Part shown: piece by piece, positions 14,801 to 24,000 of the stretch
How the letters are laid out: each line of letters begins with the position of its first letter
Numbering within the stretch: the stretch's first letter is position 1
Assembly (NCBI GenBank): GCA_964035545.1
Contig: OZ037771.1
Coordinates: forward strand, 930,001 to 994,000
Origin: Bugula neritina
Taxonomy: Eukaryota > Bryozoa > Gymnolaemata > Cheilostomatida > Bugulidae
Direction of reading: 5' to 3'
Length of the DNA stretch: 64,000 bases
The notes under the pieces: generated by a model
Databases searched by the model: none
Told to the model about the DNA's origin: nothing
Seen by the model: the letters and a program-made list of their open reading frames with translations, nothing else
Translations under genes and position numbers: made by a program

Positions 14801-16520
14801 CCTTTGCGGTCAGCCGATTTAACGGCTGAGCCACTCCTGCGAAACCAGGTATGTACTGCCGGTAGTACCCTACTAGGCCCAGGAATGCACGCAACTCAGG
14901 GAGGTCGCGGGGGACAGTCCACTCCTTCACAGCTTGTACCTTCTCTGGATCGGTAGCGACCCCATCACGGCCAACCACATGGCCCAGGTATGTGACTTCT
15001 GGCTGCAGGAGTGCGCACTTGGAGGGCTTCAGCTTCAGTCCGGCTGCCCGGAGACGGTCAAAGACCTCCCGCAGACGACTGACATGAGTCGAAAAGTCTG
15101 GGGAGATGACAATGACATCGTCCAGATAGATGAGGAGGGTCTTCCAGTGTAACCCACTGAGGACTTGCTCCATGAGCCGTTGGAATGTTGCCGGAGCGGA
15201 CGTTAGTCCGAATGGCAGTACTTTCCACTTCCAGAGCCCGTCGCGAGTAATGAATGCTGCTTTGTCCTGGGCATCAGGACTGAGGGGCACTTGCCAGTAC
15301 CCGCTAAGCAGATCCAAAGTACTGAAGTACTTGCTACCCGCGAGGGCATCTAGAGACTCATCTATCCGTGGGAGAGGGTAGGCGTCCTGGATGGTAGCGT
15401 TGTTGAGTCTGCGGTAGTCTACGCAGAATCTCCAGCTACCATCCTTCTTCTTGACCAGGACCACTGGGGAGCTCCACGCACCGTGGGCAGGCTCAATCAG
15501 ATCCCGGTCCAGAAGATCCTGTACCTGTCGGCTCACCTCCTTCTCCTTCTCCGGGCCCAGACGTCGGGTAGGCTGCCTGATGGGAGTGGTGTCGGCTGCC
15601 AGGGGTATCTCGTGAGAGATAACCTTAGTCAGCCCCATGTCTCTATCGCCACGACTGAAGACATCACTGTACTCCGCGAGTAGTTGAGCCAGTACTTGGC
15701 GTTCAGTACTACTCGTACAGTTTCCACATGCTCCGCCATACAGGTCAGCCAGATGCTCCGGGACTGCTTCTCGTCTGGTGTGAGGGGGGTTTCCCTGGTT
15801 GTCGGCTACTGTCTCCAGTGCCGGACCCACATCCGCTTCCTGGATGGAGTGGTACTTCCCCACCAGCGCTCCAGCCGATAGTTGGACAGGTTCCGTGAAG
15901 GGGTTGATGCACTGCACGAGGAGCTCTTGCCGACAATCTAGCCGATTCAGGCTGTTTGCTAGTCGGATGGCTCCGTGCGTTCCCTCAACCATCCCCAGGC
16001 CGGCGATCCCTTTGCAGTTGACTCTGCATCGGAGGGTCGCCTGGGATCTCCCCGGAACCGTGCAGTCCCGCACTACCTGGACTCCGCCCACCAAGGGCCT
16101 GCCAAACTTGTCAACACAGACAAGTTCCTTCCCAGCCATCACCACCACTGACTTCTGGAAATCCATGTGACACTGGTGTTTCTCCAGAAAGGGCATTCCC
16201 AAGATGGCGTCCTCCTTCAGCTGGCTGACTATGAACGTCTCGTGAATTGCTTGATCACGGACGCGTCCAGGCAGTGAGATGACGCCGTAGAAAGGGATGC
16301 ATGATCCGTCCGCCAACGTACCATGCGCACCTTCATACGGCTCGAGGCTCGCCCGCTCTCGAGCACCAAGAGTATCAAAGAGACGCCTACTCAGCAGGTT
16401 GGTAGTGCACCCAGTATCCAGTAGGAATGTGGCAGCTTTACCCGAAATCTTTCCGGGCAGGAAGTAGCTGCTTCCGTACGGCTGGGTGCTCCTGGAGCGG
16501 TCAGTCTCTGGGGGAGACAC
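11838..16520 (-). CDS. pol: Gypsy-type Pol polyprotein (PR-RT-RNaseH-IN)
   Basis: A single open frame of about 1560 codons. The aspartic protease carries FLLDTGCTTNLLS (DTG at residues 35-37). Reverse transcriptase has FCVDYRRLN, PFGLTSAPATFQ and IYLDD (465-468). RNase H starts at LDTDASDHSVGAAL (about 612). Integrase has the HHCC finger (HKQAHAG...CEVCQ, near 890), a core with VDLVGPMP, TDQGAQF and a downstream Glu, and a GPY-like FVGPYCVV. A C-terminal extension of about 380 residues follows, Glu/Gln- then Pro-rich and apparently without a known domain. There are no in-frame stops, so the copy may be young. The first codon is GTG, preceded by a stop; the true start, normally gag-fused or frameshifted, is missing. 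Open frames on the opposite strand here are shadows. Confidence 0.95.
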   Translation of the reverse strand: MSPPETDRSRSTQPYGSSYFLPGKISGKAATFLLDTGCTTNLLSRRLFDTLGARERASLEPYEGAHGTLADGSCIPFYGVISLPGRVRDQAIHETFIVSQLKEDAILGMPFLEKHQCHMDFQKSVVVMAGKELVCVDKFGRPLVGGVQVVRDCTVPGRSQATLRCRVNCKGIAGLGMVEGTHGAIRLANSLNRLDCRQELLVQCINPFTEPVQLSAGALVGKYHSIQEADVGPALETVADNQGNPPHTRREAVPEHLADLYGGACGNCTSSTERQVLAQLLAEYSDVFSRGDRDMGLTKVISHEIPLAADTTPIRQPTRRLGPEKEKEVSRQVQDLLDRDLIEPAHGAWSSPVVLVKKKDGSWRFCVDYRRLNNATIQDAYPLPRIDESLDALAGSKYFSTLDLLSGYWQVPLSPDAQDKAAFITRDGLWKWKVLPFGLTSAPATFQRLMEQVLSGLHWKTLLIYLDDVIVISPDFSTHVSRLREVFDRLRAAGLKLKPSKCALLQPEVTYLGHVVGRDGVATDPEKVQAVKEWTVPRDLPELRAFLGLVGYYRQYIPGFAGVAQPLNRLTAKGVRWQWTQEEQQAFDHLKQRLMEAPILAYPDPAKEYILDTDASDHSVGAALSQVQGGSEVVVAYYSKTLAAAEKNYCTTRKELLAVVKAVKHFRPYLYGKSFRLRTDHASLIWLCKRAEPSSQVARWLEILAEFSYRIEHRAGRKHGNADGMSRRPVEDCKQCLHIEQRDGGPARLDVETELVEGTAYRWEHGHLRTETHQDGVQALHANPTLHQNVKELCRLQETLPGAVADIFRAKKEGRRPSEEQQRQGDVEFQLLCRRWDALKVSPDGLLMITLAADNRQQKRDRVVCPRALRRELIWDTHKQAHAGVSRVIRCLRLRWYWPGMTRDVRLRVRQCEVCQASKHGRPTETTGRRRLYAGRPWQVVAVDLVGPMPLSARGNTWILVLTDHFTRWADALAIPDATAPTVARTLDQHVFCYLGLPEQIHTDQGAQFQSQLMGDLCRIWGVNQSRTTPYHPQGNGVVERNNRMLGDALRSLLLGRGQEEWDVVLPQIMRAYRSTPHSATQETPNFLMLGRETRVPEHLTYHVPAPESPVHEYVEGLMDIMGKAHDALRTQQWQTRTEDSEEPPLYQVGDWVWMVSYRRRRGQSAKLQPKFVGPYCVVEVLPNHTYRVERSGQVSVQSEQRLKPYHASPDAVGQAPPLLEPHRQPNRRGRATQPREVEIMVPREADQEQAALIEQLERQQREEREQEQRQALGPPPSLGEDTPTPVLGEGGDPPTRVAQEPPTPPVPVPIERSQRSRRPPRYLADYAVGHLEWPPHEDNPPSTDDHPILAGNSLHHPGEFHQEEDFTQLARELQLTLNCNPDTPKYNLNTVIQTLASAMGVTSPDTQTEERKDTEEASRSDSPPPPAPVSAPRSQQYDTPSSEVCSASVSGPDPEPVELQLTAGEEQGTLYGDHLAGRDEEDPPILAMPRALVARQYWISGAPGNQIEEQTQPTHPQLPRHGQSMALPYRECVLDSAIEAWSHILDPSTEEIESLVHHL

Positions 16521-16772
16521 AACTTAAAACTCTGCAAATGAGTTGCTGAGTTATTTATTAGTTCACTACAATAAATAGTGTACCCGACTAGGATCAAAAT
16601 AGTCTATCTTCTAGATAATATTATTTAGATTTGTCTTCTTAAAATGAAATTGGTTGTTTACATCTGAACAATCATTTTTGCTTGTATGCAGTTTTTGTTA
16701 ACTCATGTTGTTTAATTATGTTTACTTTTAGTTTTGTGAGTGTAGGCAAGTCGAAAAGATTCGTTTACAGAG

Positions 16773-17905
16773 ATGAGTTATTATTTTGTAATTGTTGGTC
16801 ACAAAGATAATCCACTATTTGAATTAGAGTACAATACTAAACCTGACCAGAAGGTATGGATACATTTCATGTACAATGTATATATGCAGCTTCTGGAGAT
16901 ACTTTGAGAGATCGCAACTTCTTACTATCGCAGCTTTACGTATTTTTTACTCCAGTCATGATATTCATGCATAGAATTATTTAATACATGTGGAGAAAAG
17001 GTAGTAGTAATTTGTTGCATGTTTATTTAGAAAGACGACCATGGCCATTTAAGTCAGTTTATAGCTCACGCTGCTCTGGACCTGGTGGATGAGAAGATTT
17101 GGACTACAAACAACATGTTCTTGAAAGTGGTTGACAGGTTTAATGACTTCATGGTGTCAGCCTTTGTCACATCTGGCAGTATCCTTGCTCATCAGCTGTT
17201 TCTATTTATTAGTTGTGTTTCAGTAACCACTACTTGCAGGGGATTAGGGGTGGGGGGTTCTCAGCTGCCTGTAAATCCTTAGTGCAGCTGAGAGATGTTT
17301 TTGAGTGAACTAGTTGTTAGTGAGAAACTAATGTTCTCTTGAAATTCTCACAGCTGTTGCTAGGAGACCATCTGAGTAGCTGTGTCTATCAAAGTTAAAC
17401 TAATGTATTTCAACGCACACTCTGCATCATATTCTTTACTCAGTAATGCACTTTCCTTATACTAAAACTAGAAACACGATTTATGATGGTACATGATGTT
17501 AAAAATGAAGATGCAATCAAGTCGTTTTTCCAGGAGGTCTATGAACTATTTATAAAGGTATGCTTACTTGTTTTCTTCCTACTAATTATTTTATTGTGAA
17601 GCTTTCAATAAAGTTTCTGTTTTTCCAGTGTTTGTAAGTGAGACACACAATACTTGTAGTCTAACTTCTAGTAGTCTAACTAGTCCAGTTACTCAGTTGG
17701 CAGCTAGTTTGGTGTTACGAGAATTCCAACTCTCACTGATAGGCTTTTTTAGCATTCTTATAATTCATTTTATTTGTGAATGTACTTTATCTTTTAGCAA
17801 TCAATGAATCCGTTTTACAAACAGAATACGATAATAAAATCTGCTCATTTTGAGAAAAAGTGCCAGTCATTAGCAAAGAAGCACCTGGGTGGATCACGTA
17901 CCTGA
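16773..17905 (+). CDS. TRAPPC2: Trafficking protein particle complex subunit 2 (sedlin)
   Basis: Four exons: 16773-16853, 17031-17178, 17472-17557 and 17798-17905. They give 140 residues, the length I recall for human sedlin. TRAPPC2 is a longin-fold subunit of TRAPP complexes, which act as Rab exchange factors in ER-Golgi traffic. Diagnostic pieces are [64 protein letters not shown] and SMNPFYK. The ATG sits only about 250 bp from the right end of the gypsy pol, so the element lies in or beside the upstream region of this gene. Identification is secure. Confidence 0.96.
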
Positions 17906-18346
17906 ACAGAGTTACCTGCGCAAAGTTACCTGTGCAAAGTTACCTGGACTATTATCATCTCTAGAGTCAGTTTCTAGGTGCGATGCTTTTATGACTTGCA
18001 TGTAGCTTCTGAGTTTAACTTTTATCTATAACTATTTTATTTTTGGACACAATGTCAACCTTGCAGCTGGCTGAATATTAAATATATTAAACCTCTAGGT
18101 ATTGACTCTCACCGAGTATCTATATTTGTAGTCATAAGTGTTATGTAATATGGAAAGTGTTATGTAATATAGAAAGGGTTATGTAATATGAAAATAATTA
18201 AAGTTTATTTAAATCTGTATAAAGCTGATATAAGCACTGGAATACATGATAGTATATTTGTATAATATGTGTTTTGTTTTCCATCACCATACTTAGAGTT
18301 TAGGCTGATAGATGTTAGCACGGTTGATAGAAAGAAGGGGGCGTAT
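17906..18346. other. Tail-to-tail spacer between TRAPPC2 and SPATA4
   Basis: This is the 3' UTR space of two convergent genes. It has three short copies of gtgttatgtaatatggaaag near 18137-18195. No exon or RNA gene seen. Confidence 0.5.
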
Positions 18347-20617
18347 TCATTCTCCACCCACACTTATTTGTCTGGCACTTGAAGTGTCCATCTGCTTTAC
18401 AGGCAGCTCAGGAATTGTGACTGACTGCTGACCAGGAGTTGCTTCTCGTGTTGATGACTTTGATTTTAGCGCTGACTTTCTCGTTTTCCCAGTTCCCGGC
18501 AAACTGGTCAGGATTTTATCTCGGGCAGCCGACACCTGCAAGTTTTGGTAGAGTGGTTGTCTTAGAATATGACTAGTTTGTTTAAATATGTGTGCATGCA
18601 TTGTAGACAGGAGATGTTTTTACCTGCATGTCACTGCTTTCATCGTAAGCACTAGTTTGAGGAGGGGGTCTTCGTACGGCCCGCTCTGCTATTGTCGGTT
18701 TTATGTCGAATCTTTCTGGATTTTGTAATCTTTCTATCCTTCTTTGTTCTACATGGTTTCTTATGACATCATGAGCCTAAAATAGACAATTAGTTTGAAT
18801 GAATATCAATTCTACAGCACTTGAGTTTGTCTTCTCAATATAATAAACTATGTTATGTTAATGATACAAATAGCTAAACAGGAATGCCTGCTGAGACTAG
18901 GACAACACGGGTTTTAATGCAGCTGACAAATAGAGTTTGATAAAAGACATATGTACAGGTTCTACACTTCTACAAGCAGACTAATACTGTGTCAGCTCAT
19001 GACAGTACAACTTTCAAATCTAGAATGTTATCACATCTTATTGCTGATAAACATGTTGATTCAGATAAGTTCTGTCTTTCATGCAGGTGCAATGATCTCT
19101 ACAAATTATAAGCTTGGCATGCAAACTAAAAACTGAAGATCAATCAGTAGTTGGATGTTGCAGTACTTACTATTGTCTGTTCAGACATCATCTGTATACA
19201 CAATGACAGTTTAAATAGTCATCAGTCACCATAGAATAATGCAATACACACAATGAGCTCTACACACACAATGAGCTCTGCTCACACAATGAACTCTACA
19301 CACACAATGAGCTCTACACACACTGAGAGCTCTACACACACAATGAGCTCTACTCACACAATGAGCTTTACACACACAATGAGCTCTACTCACACAATGA
19401 ACTCTACACAAGCTGGCTACATGCATCATATTTTATAGTTGAGTTGTAACTGTGAAACTTTGCCGTTTCAAAATGTTTATAGGTGTTAGTCTGAGTTATA
19501 AATGCACTATTTCAGTTTTAAATTAAATCTTATTCAACCCATTGACTAATCAGTGCATACCTTAAACTGTGTGTGTAAGATACTTGGCTGAGCCTTTAAC
19601 TCTGTTCCTTTCAAGTTGTTCTTGACAGCCTGAGAGGCTGTAGTTCTTGCATGCATAGGCAGCTTATCCTGATACGCTCTGTCTGTAAAATCTATTTCAT
19701 TTCCTTCTTTTTTTCGAACCCTAAGTAAACCATGAAATACATAACTAAAACATCTATAATGCTTCGTATCACTTTAAACTTGTGGTAAATTGCACAAACT
19801 GTACATATGCAGATTGATGCACTAATATATGTTAAGCGATTTTGATTATGCATTGTTACTGCTCAACCTACTGTCTGTTTGTGAGTATTTCATACATTCT
19901 TTCTATCAATAACTGAGCAGCTCCTTCTTTGCAATGCATTGTTCCTTCACTATATTCAGGAGGAATGTCGATGTCATGCTTTTTAAAAAACTGAAACACA
20001 AAAGGCATTATTAGATTAGTATTTGACATTTGTAAACTAAATACAGAAGTATAGTAAAAGAACATTACAATAGCATAAGATTGTAACACAATTTGAACTC
20101 ACATTGTTGAGTAAATTCCAGTTTAGTTGCTTAGTCTTGAGAGAGGTGCAGTTTGTGTAATAATTGTGCATCTGAATTGCCTGAGGATGATACCATGAAA
20201 ATATCTCTGCTACTAGATAGCCGTTAGAAAGATCCCTAAAACAATTATTATTGTTATTTTTAAAAACATACAAAATTTATTATACTGAAATGATTATTCA
20301 GAAAAGATATTATAGTAAGTATGATGCAATTGACCAAGTTTCATACATGTAATGCCAGCATCAAATGCCATGTGCAAACTAGTTGAACAATATTATAAAA
20401 CCTCTTTAAATTAAAACATTAATGATTACTTACAGTGCAACTATTTTATTTAATATTTATTGACGCAGAGTTTAAGTTGTCGGGCAGTTCTAAGCTAACA
20501 TGACAATTTGGACTACTCTAGTCTAGGTTTAATGACTTACCATTTGGCATTCTTTACTTGCCATGTCAAGTCTAAGCTCTGCAACCATCTAATTACTTCT
20601 CTTGATAACCCAGCCAT
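18347..20617 (-). CDS. SPATA4: Spermatogenesis-associated protein 4-like (CH-like domain)
   Basis: Seven minus-strand exons: 20541-20617, 20103-20235, 19872-19990, 19561-19720, 19171-19191, 18624-18776 and 18347-18535, about 283 residues. The CH-like N-terminal half shows VIRWLQSLDL, DLSNGYLVAEIFSWYHP, NCTSLKTKQLNWNLL and GTMHCKEGAAQLLIERMYEI, which I match to SPATA4. The later parts FTDRAYQDKLP and PERFDIKPTIAE also fit that family. SPATA4 and relatives are linked to sperm and ciliary axonemes. Exon 5 is a 21-bp microexon (MMSEQTI) with both edges in phase 0, so it could be skipped without a frameshift. The tail (TSLPGTGKTRKSALKSKSST) is basic and Ser/Thr-rich. The start codon begins a compact CH domain directly. 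Confidence 0.88.
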
Positions 20618-21006
20618 TATTTGATAAAGTCTTACTTTTGCACTATGCGATCTTGCAGCTGTGATCACCTCAACGCCTAAATAAACCTAAATAAACCCGG
20701 TTACCAACATTGCTTCGACTAATGATTGTTATTTATGTTGCTCCATGACTACCATCGATAGCTTTATGCTCGCCAAAGCACCGTAAATATTTTGCATTTA
20801 ACCGATAAAACACGCATACTGTGATTTCCTTTTAAAGCGAAAAAAATTTACTTGGCACTCTAAAGCAACCGGAATTGGCATTCGTAAACTTTTGATCACG
20901 AGTGTAGAAATCTTAAGCTAAATTTAAATTTGTCTGCCAATGTCTAACTTCTGAGTCAATTATGAATATCCCAAAGAAAAAGTAATAAATTGCTGTAAGT
21001 GTAGCC
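20618..21006. promoter_or_regulatory. Divergent promoter region SPATA4 / CHM
   Basis: The start codons of SPATA4 (minus) and CHM (plus) are 389 bp apart with no other gene between, so this stretch must hold both promoters and 5' UTRs. No clear TATA box was found for either direction, which fits a shared housekeeping-type promoter. Confidence 0.6.
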
Positions 21007-24000
21007 ATGTCTGGCAACTCGGAATCACTAGACACATTTGATGCTATTATATTAGGAACAGGTGAGGCTCATTAACATTATAATTTATTGCTACAACTAA
21101 AATTAGATAATGATAATCAATGCAAGTTTATCATAATCATAATGATAATCATAATGGACATTCACATGGTATTGTCGTTGCCAATTGGTCACTGGTCTTG
21201 GAGTTTGAGCTTGGTATTTACTTCAAACTCTCAGTCTTACTCAGTAAATCACTAAAATTGAATGTAATATGATCACTTTAAGTTTATGATAATATAAATG
21301 AAATTAAATATGGTTAACTTTATCAGTTTATGTAAAATGCATTTTTTACTGTCTCATTTGTTGTTAATTTTTGTTTATATTGTGATTGTGTGAATGTCAT
21401 ATTTATATTGAATTTGATGCTCATCCTTATCACTTGAAGTTGATCATCTGTGAGTGTGATCATCATGATCATGGTCAACATGATTGTCATTATGATTATG
21501 AATACAATAATCGTCATTATTATCATATTCATGTTGTTGTATGGACACATAAATATATGCTTATCGTTGTTGCTATAATTAATTATCATTATGATGTAAA
21601 ATTAGTTATTGATTTATGATTATTATCATTATGATTATTATTGTTATAAGACTAGGTATCAATTGTAACTTGAGCTCATGCCTATGGGCATAGTGATTGT
21701 CATGACGATCATGATTTCACTAGTACTAGTATTACTCCTAGCAGTACCTTACCTAAAAGCCAAAGCTAATTTTAATTGTTGTCACTTAATTTTATATCAA
21801 TTTTATTAAATATGCTAATCCTAAAAATAATAACTTTCAGTGAAAGTTTAATTTAATTACACTGTTGCTATTACTGCATTAATACTATAATTTCTACTAA
21901 CAGACCAGTTTAATCTAATGTACCAATAGTAATAGTAATTATTACATAAAGTAGCTATTACTTATAATGTATCGATATAAATATTCTCTGTTTAACCGTT
22001 TCTGTCAGGTCTGAGTGAAAGCATCTTAGCTGCAGCCCTATCTCGTGTAGGCTACTCAGTGCTCCATCTTGACAGGTTGGTAATTACATTCCATGCAATA
22101 TAGTGTAGTTTTACAACTTTCAATCATATCAATGCATATACATAAAATGATATATTTTAATGTATTTGTGACGCACTGAAGCGGGGATAAGTAATAAGTT
22201 AATATATTGCAGTTTTAAACTTGAAGCTCACATTAAAAGTTGGGGTGTGGAATGTTTTATTTGTTCATATTACTTCTGAATCTGGATTCACAAATTGCAA
22301 ACAACTATCTGTTGATTTGCAGTTTTCTATACTTGATGCATCTGACCTAAATCAATTAGGTCAAACACTGTTAGTGTTGAACAGAGTTTACTTAGTTTTA
22401 GGGCTGCTAATAAATCTACAACTTTCTTCAATACTGGACTGTGTTCTGTTTGTGTAGAAACACTCACTGTGATTGGCTGTGTTCTGTTTGTGTAGAAACA
22501 CTCACTGTGATTGGCTGTGTTCTCTTTGTGTAGAAACACTCACTGTGATTGGCTGTGTTCTGTTTGTGTAGAAACACTCACTGTGAGTGGCTGTGTTCTG
22601 TTTGTGTAGAAACACGTACTATGGTGAGCTAGAGTCAACTCATACACTGAATGGTCTACTAAACTACGCAGAGAACCATGCAGAGAGATTGCCTCCTCCA
22701 CACACTACACTGTCACTAGACGGTGACCAACTCTCCATCTCTCTCCCTGTAAACAGTGCCCCATCCATCACCAACCTGTCTTATGTGACTTACAACATTA
22801 CGTATGCTTGTTATTTCTACTACTTCTTTATTAAAATTATTATTTATATTCTGTTTTCTGAAGTAAAGACAGTTTAGTTTATTATTCTAATAGCAGAGTT
22901 CAGTTGACTGGATTCTATAAAATCTTTGTTGTTGCGTTGTCATAACATGCTTTTTTTAATTCTCACAAACTGGATATTTTGAGTTTTAAAATCTATCAAA
23001 GATTTTTTTACGTGCATCAAAAATGTTTTTATAGAAATAATAATTACGTTAAAACTGTTTGTGTTGTCTTCAGTGATGAAGAACGGTCACTTTATCTGAG
23101 AGGAATCAAAGAGCTGGATGCATGCATTACCAATTCATCAGCTTCTCCAGAAGTTTCTTCAACTGTGGAGGTAAGCTGTGGTTGCTGTGTTACTTATAGA
23201 GACAGAGTATGAATAGTGAAGTCAAAGACACATTATATTTCTTTACGTTTTCCGAAGTTATTTGTTCTTGATGCACATTTTAAAATAATTTTTTGTATTT
23301 AAAATGGCGTAGATTTAAATTGAAGCAGCTATTTGGTTTTAGTGTGTACCAATACCTTTATTATGATAATTTCAATAGGTTATCTATGCAGGATAATACT
23401 ACGCTACATGTTTTATAACAGTTTTACAGCAAGTATAAAGCTTTAGCCTTTTATATATATACCCCACTTCCTATTATTGACAGTCACAGGCTAACAGTGG
23501 AACAGACAACTCCCAATCTCTCAACTCTACTGTTGAGTTGGAAGGGAACAAGGAGGTTGAGAAGACAACTGCAAATGCTGAACTACCACACATAGATGAG
23601 ACCAAACTCAACCCGGTGTTGCAGACTTGCATCAATCTGGACCAGGAGTATGGTGTTTGTGAGGAGCACAAGCTTGCTTACTTGACAAAGAAGAGCAATA
23701 AATTTATTCTAGACTTGACTCCAAAGGTAATCATACAGTTTATAATGATATTTTGCTTTGTTAATTTAAAAAATATATATTATAATGGTTTTATAGAAAT
23801 CAGCGTAGTAAATGTAGCAATCCTGAATGTAACTTTAAAAGTAATAAATAAGTTCATGAAATGAAGATAATGTTTTCACAACTGTCTTGTATATAATAAA
23901 TATTATTTTCATGGACTGGGTTCATAGCGGTAATGGGTGAAATTCTGGCTTTGATGGTTACCTCGGGTAGCAGGTGTGAAATAGCTGCCATTTCTATAAT

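Larger units (their letters stand above)
11083..16520 (-). mobile_element. Ty3/gypsy-type LTR retrotransposon, 5'-incomplete (no gag, one LTR)
   Basis: A GC-rich block in AT-rich surroundings encodes a complete gypsy-order Pol (protease, RT, RNase H, integrase) on the minus strand. Downstream of pol (to the left) there is a polypurine tract (GGGGGGAGAA on the minus strand, about 11651-11660) followed by TGTGATAG, which fits a 3' LTR start. I place that LTR at about 11083-11650. To the right of 16520 there is no gag, primer-binding site or second LTR before TRAPPC2 starts at 16773. The copy therefore looks 5'-truncated or deleted, though its pol is uninterrupted. Confidence 0.88.

Noticed and set aside
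11798-16170. Many plus-strand open frames of 60-162 codons
   Set aside because: Antisense shadows of the GC-rich gypsy pol.
16521-16772. Remains of a second LTR
   Set aside because: No stretch resembling the TGTGATAG-starting LTR was found here on either strand by eye.
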